Of a stretch of 64,000 bases of DNA, positions 9,501 through 20,036 are shown one piece after another. Position numbers and translations under genes: made by a program. The stretch comes from Agelas oroides (Eukaryota > Porifera > Demospongiae > Agelasida > Agelasidae). Position 1 is the first letter of the stretch; each line of letters begins with the position of its first letter. Location of the stretch: assembly GCA_949130485.1 (NCBI GenBank), contig OX422194.1, positions 6,797,991-6,861,990 on the forward strand. Direction: 5' to 3'. The notes under the pieces were generated by a model, which searched no databases, was not told the origin of the DNA, and was given only the letters and a program-made list of their open reading frames with translations.

Positions 9501-12500
9501 CACCCTCTTTCTCCTCCAAGACTACTACACCGGCATGGAAGGTTAGCAGTGAGGGGAGAGGGCAGCAGTTAGGCTGCCATCATCTTCTGTCTGGCAACAT
9601 GGTGCAGTACACTTACTATGAGGTTGTCTTACCCCCCCCCCCCCAAGGCAAGGTTCTCGCCCAGCGCCCTCAAATGGGTCGTATTCCTCTGATTGAGGTA
9701 CAAATTGTTAGTGTGGTATTGATTCCACTACAAGGTTGTATGTACCTTTTCTGTCCTCTCTTCTCCTCCCTCTTCCTTCTCTCCTCCTCCTCTGTTTCTC
9801 CTCTCTTCCTTCTCTCCTCCTCCTCTATTTATCCTCTCTTCCTTCTCTCCTCCTCCTCTGTTTCTCCTCTCTTCCTCCTCTCCTCCTCCTCTCCTCCTCC
9901 TCTGTTTCTCCTCCCTTTCTCCTCCCTTTCTCCTCTCTTCCTTCTCTCCTCCTCCTCTCCTCCTCCTCTGTTTCTTCTCTCCTCCTCCTCTGTTTCTCCT
10001 CCCTTTCTCCTCTCCTCCTCCTCTGTTTCTCCTCTCTTCCTTCTCTCCTCCTCCTCTCCACCTCCTCTCCTCCTCCTCTGTTTCTCCTCTCTTCCTTCTT
10101 TCCTCCTCCTCTCCATTCCTCCTCTCCTCCTCCTCTGTTTCTCCTCTCTTCCTCCTCTCCTCCTCCTCTGTTTCTTCTCTCCTCCTCCTCTGTTTCTCCT
10201 CTCTTCCTCCTCTCCTCCTCCTCTCCTCCTCATCTCCTTTTCTTCTCCTTCTCCTCTCCTCCCTCTCCTCTCCTCCCTCCTCTCCTTCCCTGTAGCTTGG
10301 TGTGACAGAGAAACAGGAGCTACCTCCAAGTGCCACCAGCTCCATGCAGAGCATGAAGCAAGGAGAGCAGGAGGAGAGTGAAGATACCACACAACCAGAA
10401 AGTCCTAAAAGAAAGTACGCAACATCATTCACCGCCAAAACCATGATATTGTTAAATCTATAAGCGCATGCATTAAATTGTAACGGAAACAGGTATGGTT
10501 TTGCAAATATTTCAGCTGCTCTTACTTTCCTCTCTCCTTCACTCACTTTCTTCCTCTCCCTTCATCCAGGATCCCCCTCCTCCCCCGTCAACCTCTTCCA
10601 GAGCCTGCAGAGGAAAAGAGTGCTAAGAAGAAGGGAGGCGGTCTCCCCTCTCCCCCTCCAGCCGAGGACCTCACTGGTCTGGAACTGGACCAACAGCTAG
10701 TGATGCATACTTACAACACTGCCATGGGCACTGTGAACAATGTGGTCAGTAGCTGGTGGTTATAACAAATTGTGACAAAATGATATATGTATGTTACAGT
10801 AACAATTATTTATTATGAATACACTCGTACACACACATTCTCATTTTTCCCAGATGAGTTCAGGCCTAAAGGAACTGGATGCAGCCATAGCAGAGGCAAG
10901 CAAATCACCCAGAACATCTTCAACCCCTCAGCCATCACAAACAGAAGCAAAGGACGAGAAGGATGAGAAAGGAGGGAAGGGAGGAAAGGGGGGCAAAGGG
11001 GGCAAGGGGGGTAAAGATGCTAAAGATGCCAAGAAGCCAGACAAGACTAAGGTTAGTTATTGAGTTACCATATCATGTGTAGGTGTGTCAAAGAAGCTAC
11101 CACAGAGTACAATACCAAGGCATACCTTTGATTGACATGAATATTTCGTTAATTAGTTACATTTTGTTCATCACAATCTACGCCACATCTTTCAGGGGAG
11201 GGCATCAACAATGAAAGGTGGCAAGGCGACTCCGGGGAAGGGAGGAAAGGGGGCAGCCCCCACTCCAGCCCCTCCTCCTGAGAGCCCCACCCACAATGGC
11301 CCTGTCTCTCCACGAGAGGTGGCCAGGAAACAGCGGCTGCTACACATGTGGAAAGAACACAAGGCAGCCATTCAACATGAAGGTATGAAATTAGCACAGT
11401 ACTGTGTGTTTGAAGCAATCCTCCATGGCTTAGTTATATCATTCTATGTGGTATGCATTCATTATAGACCTAGCCTCAGAAACAAGGCTACCTAGACCAC
11501 ATTGCAGTGAGGCGTTCATACTATGTACTGCCTTCAAGTAATGAATGACTCAGTGCAGTAGGAAAGTTTGTCTGCATAATAGATTTTATATTTTGCATTT
11601 GCTGTATCGTTCCCCCTCTCTGCAGAGAGCACAGTGAAGCTACGACTAGAGTTGATCAAAAGCAAAGCCCTAGAACTGATTGATAACCTCAAGGTACATC
11701 TAGCTCACAGGTTTTTATAAATCTGGCTACCAACTCTCATCTTTTCTCTCTTGTAGACTAAAAGCAAGTCTATGCACGAAGACATTGAGCAATGGGTTGG
11801 ACAGTGCTACAAACAGGAAGTAGACTGGTAAGCATGCAGGAGTTGATCTCATGGGAGTATATTTGTGTGCTTTTCCCCTCTGAGGTGTAGAGTCAGTTGC
11901 AGGACATCCGTAGGCTCGTTCGCAGGTTCTCTGCTCAAAAAAAAAAAGGGAGAGGCCCTGGGAATGGAGCTAGGTGAACATGCAGTGGGCATCTGCTGTG
12001 GTGTCATGATGTTTGTTTCCATGCAGTGTGAACAACCTGGCACAAGTGTTGAGACAGGCAATCGAGAAAGAGGAGAAACTCATGTATGAGTTGGAGCTAC
12101 CAGGGCCTGCCTTCCAGATACAGCAGGTTTGGAACAAACACTTTTATAGGTGGAAAGAAACTTTTGCCAATGTTTTGATTAAATACTTCAGTGAGGTATC
12201 CTGAGTAGTGTATGTTAATATATTAGTGTTCCTTCCCTTTCTTCACTTTCACTTCACATTTAAGTTCTTTACTTTCACTGCTGCGTTCTTTACTGATGAT
12301 AATCAGTTACTACTGCATCAGCAAATTTTCAAGTTTCCTATTTTAAGTTGGCAACGAAGAACCCACTTTCATTAATTTAGAAGCCAACTGAGATGCTGCT
12401 AAAACTATAATATAGAGTGCTGACTAATTGTAGCTGGCTAGCCCCATGTATTGCACATTGTATTTTACGGTTTGGGGGAAAACTACTAGCCTCAAACCCA

Positions 12501-15500
12501 GGCTTTCCGTTCCGGATTTTGTCTTGCAGCTTTGGAGATGGAAAGCCTGGGTTTGAGGCTAGAAAACTACTGGGTCCCATCTCACTTACCCCACCACACA
12601 TACACACAGTCGGTGCTGATGTTTGAACCCTCTCCCCCTCCTGCCCCTCCCTCTCCCTTTGAGACGGCCCTATTGGACCAGTTCACAGTCCACCAACTCC
12701 TCTCCCTCCACTGTCAGCTGGTGTCGGCTGCCCCCTCTGGGTTCATACTGGCCCAGTGCTTCACTGATACCCTATTCACACTCAGCAACAAGGAAGTGAG
12801 TTTGAGTAGCTGATCTACATAACCTGGCCCATGTTCCTGCATGCAACTAACATAATGATGTAATCTGTGTAGAGAGCTCTCAGGCAGTTGCTTGGGTTAT
12901 ATATGTACTTTTTCAAGTTATATGCCAGGTAGGCTTTTCCAATTATGTGTAGCCTCGTTTCCAGGCACTTGGAAAGATGGGCCTGGGTATGAGGCTGCAT
13001 TTTGCGTATCATTTGCAGTTGCAACCAATTTACAAGTTTACAGTCAATGTTTGTTGATGTATGTACTGTCTTCCATTCAGCTTGGAGGTGGCATTCTACC
13101 AGAGGCCTGGCATGGGATGACAAGAGAACGGGTATGATTCCTTCCAATCTGTGAACATAAGCTATACTAGAAAATACCAGCCCCGACCTTGTTGCCTTCT
13201 ATATTGCTGCAAGTGTGTATCAAGAGTGTCAATGTCAAAGGCAGTAAACACTCTTTCTAGTATAGCTTGTACTATGTTGATAATGATTTTATCATGAAGT
13301 CATTGCACTTCAGATGTAGTGTGTATCACTTGTAGTACTGGCCTAGATGTTATGCAAAGTCACCCACTGATACAGATCAGGACACTAAATTAAGGCAGTA
13401 TACACAGTCTGTTATGTAGTGTGCACTCTATTCTGAAGTGGCAGGACTTGTCTATAGGATTCTGATGCTGTTAGCCAATGCCTTGCTAGTTTGGAGGTGG
13501 TCCTGCAATGATAAAATGTTTCTCCTCACAACTGAAGGTGGAGCAACTATGTGAGGTGTTGTATGGTGGTAAAGAAGACTATGTTGACTGGCGAAAGTTT
13601 GTGATGTGTGTGGCACAGCCATGGCCCATACCCTCCTCCCAGCACCTAGTAGAGGCTGCACAAAGATTGGCTGCAGTTGCAGGGGAAGAGGGTAGGGTCA
13701 CCAGGGGAGAGTACATGGGTGTAGAGACCTGGATCACTGCAGGACCTGCCACTGAGGGGTTCAACAGGCCTCAGAAGCTGAAAGAGGTGCGTACATTTTG
13801 CTAAATACTGTTATCCTGAACAGAGTGGGAAAATGAGAGGAGCACATCTTCAGGCTTGTCGTGCTCAGTATACCATTCTGATACACACCAATGTTGTTTA
13901 GTATAATGTGTACTTTTATAGTTGTAGTTTGTTTAGATATAGAAAATAGTTTTGGTTATAGTTTCCGGCCCACTTTTACAATTGTTTATAGTTTCATCTC
14001 CCATAACCCTTACTAAAAGGTATTTAGTTATAGTTGTCAGTGGATAAAGGTAGTTTCTGTTTTAGTATAGTCAACCAGATATCTTCCACTCAGCAAATAA
14101 GTTAGTTATCTTAAAAGGCCATACTAAAAGCTAACTTATAGTTGATTAAAGCAACACTGCCCTCTATATCTGCCCAATCCTACATATGGGAATTGAGCAC
14201 CACACATTGACTATGACAGAGTTCTGGTTCCTACAGGCATTCTTTGAGATCTTTGCTGACCCGGAAACTGATCAGCTGGACTTCAAGAAGATGGTGAGAA
14301 TTGAGTCACAATTCTTTACAGACTTTGTGTATCTTTCCACATACAAACCTAGCATGCAGCCCCCCTCCCCCCCTTTGCCTTACTCAGTCAGCCACTGCTT
14401 CTGCAAATGCTTCCTCTCTTTCAACACAGCTGCTATACTTTTGTGTGGACTCCAGTCCCAGAGAGGGGCTGTTCAAAGCCCTCAGTGTGGCAGTGGGTGA
14501 AGAAGTCACACCACAGAAGGTATGCATACTACAGTCTTCTTCACTCTCCTGTAAAACTTGTCATGTTGTGGCTCCTATCATTCACAGGAAGTAAGTCCAG
14601 AACTTGTCATTCTGCTCGAGGATTTCTACCAGGTCAGTATCACTTCATACGTACACTACACATGCACGCCTACTTACTAAAAATGGTTTATTTAAAGTTA
14701 TAGTAACTGTTATATATTCTGGAGAGTGGTTGTTTCCTGACACCGATGTGCAAGATCACACCCACGCGAGGGATATAAGTCGATTATATATAAACAATAC
14801 ATATAACCACTGTAGAAGAGGTATCTGAACAACATTCTGATTACTTTTCAAAGATTGTAAGATTGTGAGTATACATGTATTTCTAAAATCTGTTTTATCT
14901 CATTTCTAAGATTGTTTCTAAATCTATTTTCTATCAGGTGCTGATGCATGGTGTTTATACCAGTCCTGAAGATGCACAGCTGAGCAATCAGGGATCAAAG
15001 ACACCACTTCTTTCCATGGTGTGTAATTTTAGGGGGGATTTAGACTACGTAGTACTGCATATTGTGACCTGTGTATGGTTACCACACGCACACACGTTCC
15101 CAGGAGCATCTCCTTGAGTTGTTTCTCCATCTGAGTCCCAAGAACCCCAATGAAGCTCCTCTCGGACACCTGCTCTCCAACCCAGTGGCTCACGAGTACC
15201 TCAACACATGCAACAATTTCCACCTCCCTGTAAGTGCTATGTAGCTAGCAAGCCTGATTTTAGTACCATTAAAGTTTTGGCGTTATGTTTGCAACTACGG
15301 TAGTATCAAGTTGACTTTTTATGATTGATAGGACTGACGATATCATGCTCAAAGATTTGGGAATTTTCCTAGCCTCATTTTGGTCATGCATGGTGAGAAC
15401 AAGGCTATTTTACTGTGCTCTTGACTATGCTTATTATGCTCATATAAAGACAAAAAAAAAACATGACTTTTGCAAAGGTTGATGAGCTGCACGAACTGAG

Positions 15501-15971
15501 TGCAATATCTCTTTTCAACAAAACATCAATAAATTATTTGCAGCAAGATTATGTAGGTGACAACCATACAGTACTGTTCATGCCCAGAATATTTTAAAAA
15601 TTAAGTATCTTAGGCCTACTAGTTGAGGAGTTGGGGTGTCGGGTGGGGGAGCACCAACACTGATACACACATTGTAGCTCCCATTTGTTGAGGCAAGGTT
15701 CGCATAAATTGTGCCTTCTCCTAATGCGTGGGATCGTTGAGGGAGAGAGAGGGGGGGTGATGGCAACTTCCTGTTTGAGCCTAAGAGTGGACAGTGTTTG
15801 CCTGAGGCTTTCCAAGTTTTGGGTGGGGCTTTCTAAGCCTTGTGTGTGGGAACTAGTGTGCATGTGAACATATGTTGTTTTTAAAAGCTTGCATGTTCTG
15901 TTCCCGCCCTCTAGGACATTTTAGCTTTGGTTAGGCCGCCGAGTCCTCATAAACACACAGAAGGTGACTAG
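6507..15971 (+). CDS. SPEF2: SPEF2, sperm flagellar protein 2 / CPC1 homologue, C-terminal 24 exons
   Basis: Exons: 6507-6598, 6823-6872, 7193-7238, 7408-7837, 8525-8663, 9176-9313, 9478-9541, 9648-9697, 10296-10414, 10570-10744, 10854-11051, 11196-11382, 11626-11693, 11757-11827, 12027-12126, 12610-12795, 13081-13131, 13538-13786, 14237-14293, 14430-14519, 14588-14632, 14938-15018, 15104-15229, 15915-15971. All phases join, giving ~955 residues to TAG. SPEF2 is a central-apparatus axoneme protein (Chlamydomonas CPC1) needed for cilia, flagella and sperm tails. Diagnostic blocks match vertebrate SPEF2: RPDHKQEFVSQWQ, DLCDKLWDICDHRREEAE, LDRFQDTLFLLQDYY, LRLELIKSKALELI, DYVDWRKFVMCVAQPWPIP, LFKALSVAVG, and a C-terminus HLPDILAL...SPHKHTEGD. 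The first exon (LLSFDEHWPALRRWYQQF) looks like the tail of the adenylate-kinase-like domain. A Lys/Gly-rich linker occupies 10971-11025. Human SPEF2 is ~1820 residues, so the N-terminal half (CH domain, kinase core) lies before the gap. Confidence 0.93.
6889..6914. repeat. (GT)n microsatellite
   Basis: Dinucleotide run just downstream of the 6823-6872 exon, inside a SPEF2 intron. Confidence 0.9.
8217..8325. mobile_element. Foldback MITE, TAGCCTCG...CGAGGCTA family
   Basis: The left arm 8217-8249 and right arm 8293-8325 are near-perfect reverse complements beginning TAGCCTCGTTCCCAGGCC. The 109-bp element forms a hairpin in the SPEF2 intron between 7837 and 8525. Confidence 0.85.
9314..9400. 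repeat. (GT)n microsatellite at a splice donor
   Basis: The TGTGTGTC/TGTGTGTA run begins immediately at the donor of SPEF2 exon 9176-9313, so several GT dinucleotides compete as possible donor positions. The reading frame of the next exon fixes the splice after CAG at 9313. Confidence 0.85.
9740..10290. repeat. ~550-bp polypyrimidine minisatellite (CTCCTCCTCTGTTTCTC)n
   Basis: Almost uninterrupted C/T strand built from TCTCCTCCTCTGTTTCTCCTC-like units. It fills the SPEF2 intron 9698-10295 and runs directly into the acceptor TTCCCTGTAG. Long Arg/Glu-rich frames on the minus strand and Ser/Leu-rich frames on the plus strand are repeat artefacts. Confidence 0.95.
12486..12562. mobile_element. 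Foldback MITE, CTAGCCTCAAACCCAGGC family
   Basis: The ends CTAGCCTCAAACCCAGGCTT and AAGCCTGGGTTTGAGGCTAG are exact reverse complements around a ~35-bp loop. It lies in the SPEF2 intron 12127-12609. Confidence 0.9.
12950..12996. mobile_element. Small foldback copy (AGCCTCGTTTCCAGGC)
   Basis: 47-bp hairpin with ends AGCCTCGTTTCCAGGC and GCCTGGGTATGAGGCT, in the SPEF2 intron 12796-13080. Same family as 8217-8325. Confidence 0.7.
13159..13268. repeat. Inverted repeat AAGCTATACTAGAAA
   Basis: AAGCTATACTAGAAA at 13159-13173 is exactly reverse-complemented at 13254-13268, giving a 110-bp unit with a loop of ~80 bp inside a SPEF2 intron. Possibly another miniature element. Confidence 0.6.
13905..14150. 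repeat. Dispersed AT-rich repeat, inverted copy of the ACTATAACTAAA family
   Basis: It contains TTTAGTTATAGTTGTCAGT, TTACTAAAAGG and TCTGTTTTAGTATAG, the reverse complement of motifs at 6005-6302. It lies in the SPEF2 intron 13787-14236. Confidence 0.55.
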
Positions 15972-16085
15972 ATACTTGTGAGGAAACCCAACTATGTCAT
16001 CAGAGGACTCTATTCACTGCTTACATATTCTAGTTGCTGTTTATTGTATGTAGTAGATTGAAAGTTGTTCAAGTTTGACTACAAG

Positions 16086-16104
16086 AATAAACGGGCAGAA
16101 TAAA
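16086..16104 (+). terminator. Poly(A) signals of the SPEF2 gene
   Basis: AATAAA occurs at 16086-16091 and again at 16099-16104, 115-133 bases after the SPEF2 stop codon, a normal 3' UTR distance. Confidence 0.7.
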
Positions 16105-16843
16105 ATGCATACACACTCACATTTTTAACTATAATTATTACTAGCCAGCAATTGGATCAGTCATATGTTTCCGTCACCATAATTACCAGCATACTATGGT
16201 GGTCTTCTTCAAATACACACTGAGAAAAATATTGTCCAAAAAAAGTATTTCACCCATTGAGCACCTTGGGGTTGGGGAGTTGTTTCATTTAAAATAAGCA
16301 ATCTCTGCCTTGACAGTCTCCAAATTTTTGATGCTTGTGGATGTCATCAGTCTACACACAAAATGAAAGTCAAATTTAATTGCATCTTGTGAGGTTTCTA
16401 CATTGTGAAGGCAACATCATGGGTTCCTCAGGTTCATGTGCTGTAAAAAGTATCCCATGTCATCCATTTTCTGCATGCACTGATTATTCTGAACAAGAAG
16501 GCTGCCTGACTCCAAATACAAACTATGAAAATTTATTTTACACATCACCTTTTAGAAGTGAAAATGTGCTGACCATAAGTGGAGGATAGAAAATTAATAG
16601 AACAGAGACATTTTGCCCAGTTCACATTATGATTTGAGTGCTCAGTTTATGAGATCACCATGAAGACAACATATCTTGTACTCAAGGAAATGTACAGCAC
16701 ATAATTATGCTACTGAAACCAACTGTTAAACATTCTATGTAATTGCAACAATGTTAGTGGGGACTGAAAGTAAATAGAAGATCATTGTGCAGTTACACAT
16801 GCAGGTTCATATACAAAGCCACCTGTCCTCCACTCTCCCATTG
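16105..16843. other. Convergent intergenic spacer and 3' UTRs
   Basis: Between the SPEF2 3' end (+) and the receptor stop (-). A minus-strand AATAAA (TTTATT at 16532-16537 on +) is a plausible poly(A) signal for the receptor. No other gene was recognised. Confidence 0.5.
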
Positions 16844-17393
16844 TCACTGCAAGGTGGGTACATCAGGCTGGGTAGTGATGGTGTCATATTCTCCTCCTTG
16901 CGTCTGTTGTCTTGCAGGGATCACAGCAGACTCATGTTCATGAGCCGTCTCATGCTCTTGTCCAAGGTTCACTAGCTTGTATGCCCCACACTGGTTAGTC
17001 AAGGTGTTTGACCCAGCAACGTCATTCCACTTAGCTGGTTGCCTCCTATGGATCACATGCATGATTAACATAACTGTTAATCTATTGACACCAAGATAAC
17101 TGCTATATAACAAGATCCTTATTGAACACTACTTGCAAATGTATACTGATCGTATATACGTTAGTGCTTCTATAGTTATGACTAACATGACTCTTACCTC
17201 AAGTCCTGATCAATGGAATACTTATATTTACGGTTCTTTGTCATAAGGGCAGCACAGTCACGGCAAATATCAATACTATAGCAACCACTCCACCAACAAT
17301 GGCTGCAGTACAAGAGAAGTCAGACTGAGAACTTGGCTCATCAGGACACTGGGGATCTTCAAAAGAAGAAATAGCCACAGGACATAGGTTTAA

Positions 17394-18363
17394 GGTAGGA
17401 CAACCTTGAATCGCAAATCGCGCCGATTCCACTCATGAAGAATTAATGAGTGGGTGACCATAATGGCGCGATTGAAATTCATTGGCTTGTTTACACTTTC
17501 CCATGGCGGCAACCGGAATCAACGAGGGGGGCATGTCCCTTTGATGTGGCATGCGGCCCTTTGTAGTGGTCTGGCGGCACTTTCATGTGGCTGGGTGGAA
17601 CTTTGAAGAAATCCTCCCAACACTTAAAAAAACAACAAAAAAAAACAGTAAAAATATTTTCTAGCTCGTTGAATGTGACGGTTGGCTGTTTGTGTGTGCA
17701 AAGCTTGCCTGAGTGGGCTTGAATGTTTGTGAGTGTGGTGGAAAGGCAGAGAGCCATCCTGGAAGACGGGTATCATCACACAGTTGTCTGGCAAAGGTAC
17801 TGTAGAAAGCTGACTTTTCGGGCTTGTAGGCCCCACCCGATTTTATGGTAGTGGGAATGTGTGTAACTTGGCTCCATTCTAGGGGCAATGACAGGGAGTA
17901 GGTTTGTGGGCATAACTCCCTGGCCTGGAGGTGAGCGGGAAAAAGCATATATAGTTTTGTAGGGGGTGAGTTGGGCTTTCTGAAACTGTGCTCAGTTTTG
18001 GTTGGTTTGAGTGGAGGTGTATCGAATTTTTCTTGAAAGCCAGCACACCCAAAATTACTTTTTTTGAGGTCAAATGTGTGTTTTGGCCTGTAGACTGGAA
18101 TTGAAGTGGTCCCAGGACAAATCCATACGTAAAGTTTTTACTTGTTTTGTGTGTGTGTTGATGATGTGGTCAGACTGGGGGTGGAGCCTTGGAGAGGGTG
18201 CAAATTTTTATTTTAGCTGAGGGACTAAAAATTGAGTTTTTTGGCATTATCAGGTAGAGAAAGCAGTTTGGTACAACCATTTTGTGAATCTTGTGTACAC
18301 TTATACATTACCCATCCATCCGTCCACATGACTCGGAGATTTGTGATTCAAGGTTGTCCTACC
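17394..18363. mobile_element. piggyBac-type non-autonomous element 1 (TTAA target)
   Basis: 970 bp between TTAA at 17390-17393 and TTAA at 18364-18367. The ends are inverted: GGTAGGACAACCTTGAATC at the left and GATTCAAGGTTGTCCTACC at the right. TTAA duplication is the mark of piggyBac-superfamily insertion. No transposase frame is seen inside, so it would need a transposase supplied in trans. Confidence 0.8.
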
Positions 18364-18439
18364 TTAACCCTCTGAACGCGGTGACCATATATATATGGTC
18401 ACATTAAACTTCCGGTCTTCGCGGCGACCATATATACAA

Positions 18440-19113
18440 GTCACAAAAAAGTTTGCCAAACGCAAACAAGCACATGTAGGGATGAAATCCTCAAAAACCA
18501 ACCAAACAAGACGGGAACGACACCACAATACTTTTACACCATCCCTACATCTTGTGCCATTTTGCCAAAACTGTGTGTTTGTATTTGTTTTTTAGTTGTG
18601 TGTAGAAGAGGGTTGTCTTGTAGATGGAAGGGTGTGGCGTGGGTGTGTTGTGCATAGTGAGTATGTTGTGTTGTTGGTGGTTGCTACTGAGTGTAGCAGG
18701 TATGGTCCAAGTTGTGTGTAGAAGGTGTGGAGTGAGTGAGGAGTGGTGAGTGTGTGTGTTATGTTGGAATGTGCATTATGTTGTTAAGTTTTATGCCTGT
18801 TTAGCATGATAGATATGGGTTGTCTTGTATACAGGTGGCTGTGAAGTGAGTAGTGGTAATTTTGTAATGCTTTGTGAAGGATGGGTTATTTTGTGAGATA
18901 GTTGAATGGAGTGAAGTACTATGTTTGTTTGTGGTTGGTGTGGGCTAATAAGTACAAATGTAGAGGGTTTTGTGTTGTGTACAGGTGGCAAAATGGCACA
19001 AGATGTAGGGATGGTGTAAAAGTATTGTGGTGTCGTTCCCGTCTTGTTTGGTTGGTTTTTGAGGATTTCATCCCTACATGTGCTTGTTTGCATTTGGCAA
19101 ACTTTTTTGTGAC
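18440..19113. repeat. 128-bp inverted repeat pair inside element 2
   Basis: 18440-18567 and 18986-19113 are nearly perfect reverse complements (starting GTCACAAAAAAGTTTGCC and ending TTTTGCCA in the left arm), with a 418-bp T/G-rich spacer. Both arms would read the same short peptide containing MKSSKTNQTRRERHH. Confidence 0.85.
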
Positions 19114-19303
19114 TTGTTTCTGTTGTTTTTTTGTTGTTGTTGTGTAACCACACCCCAAGTGAAATGACTTGTTATGTAGTTTATTGTTGATGTTGATGGA
19201 TTTCTGGAGGATGTTAGCTGTTTGCACTCATCCACTTGACAATGGAATCATGGGTGTAACTGTTGTCTAATTGGGTATGTGCATGTGTGTGTGAGTGGTT
19301 GTT

Positions 19304-19630
19304 CTAAGGCACTGTGGTATATACATGACTGTCTACCTGTTCTGTTGTATGACAGGGTTGTAACACTGTATGTTGTGTGTTGTCCAAGGAACAGTTTCTA
19401 TAGCTGGTTATACATTGTGGGCAGGTGTGTGTAGGTTGTGTATGGTTGGTGGCAGGTACATAGGTCATAAACTCGGAGGTAAGGCATAACTGTGGTAAGG
19501 GAACCCTTGGAGAGTAAGAGTGTTTTTCCGGGTTCTTCCAGTACTTGTTACGGGACGCTTGCCTTTTGCTTTCTTTGTTTCGCAGATAGTTCTGCTTATC
19601 CCGCGCCCGTTTCTTGTGGACGTTACGCAT
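19304..19630 (-). CDS. Candidate basic ORF in element 2
   Basis: A 108-codon frame starts with MRNVHKKRARDKQNYLRNKE and continues ...YWKNPEKHS. The Arg/Lys/Asn-rich repeats with a WKNPEK motif recall low-complexity basic segments of mobile-element proteins in sponges and cnidarians; this is a loose resemblance. The C-terminal half is not distinctive. It may be an exon fragment of the element's former coding region. Confidence 0.3.
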   Translation of the reverse strand: MRNVHKKRARDKQNYLRNKESKRQASRNKYWKNPEKHSYSPRVPLPQLCLTSEFMTYVPATNHTQPTHTCPQCITSYRNCSLDNTQHTVLQPCHTTEQVDSHVYTTVP

Positions 19631-19998
19631 ACTGCGTTCCTTGTCAAATCCAGCACAAGTACGTCAACTGCTGTATGAAAGTAGCAACATATGCAATCGT
19701 TTGGGAATCAATCGATCGTTAAGTTCTCTACGGAAGTAGAATAACCGCAGCTGCATGCCAACTTCACGTGCTGTAGCTGTTGAACTTCTGTTGACGTAAT
19801 CGCTATGAATATTCTATTCTAACAAAATGGCGTATAGCAGCAAGCATAAGCGTGGGGTTACCTGAGAATCGCCGATTAATTCGACTTCTTTCTTTGAGAA
19901 CGATGAGTGGTGGGTACAATACCCAGTAATTTATTCTGATCTTTCGCGTTTGAATCGTTGTAATAGCTTCAGCCGTTGTCGTGCTATCGTGGTGAGCA

Positions 19999-20005
19999 AA
20001 AGAAG

Positions 20006-20035
<30 letters not shown>
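19999..20035. repeat. (AAG)n microsatellite
   Basis: About 12 uninterrupted AAG units inside element 2. Confidence 0.95.

Positions 20036-20036
<1 letters not shown>

Noticed and set aside
9599-10546. Frames of 187-272 codons rich in Arg/Glu (minus) or Ser/Leu/Pro (plus)
   Set aside because: They are shadows of the polypyrimidine repeat. The real coding here is the short SPEF2 exons 9648-9697 and 10296-10414 on the plus strand.
13905-14150. Possible exon in the AT-rich block before 14237
   Set aside because: It matches the dispersed ACTATAACTAAA repeat in inverse orientation, and SPEF2 phases join without it.
15578-15867. Open frames of 60-89 codons on both strands in the last SPEF2 intron
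   Set aside because: No family resemblance, no consistent splice sites, and the SPEF2 C-terminus joins 15229 to 15915 in phase.
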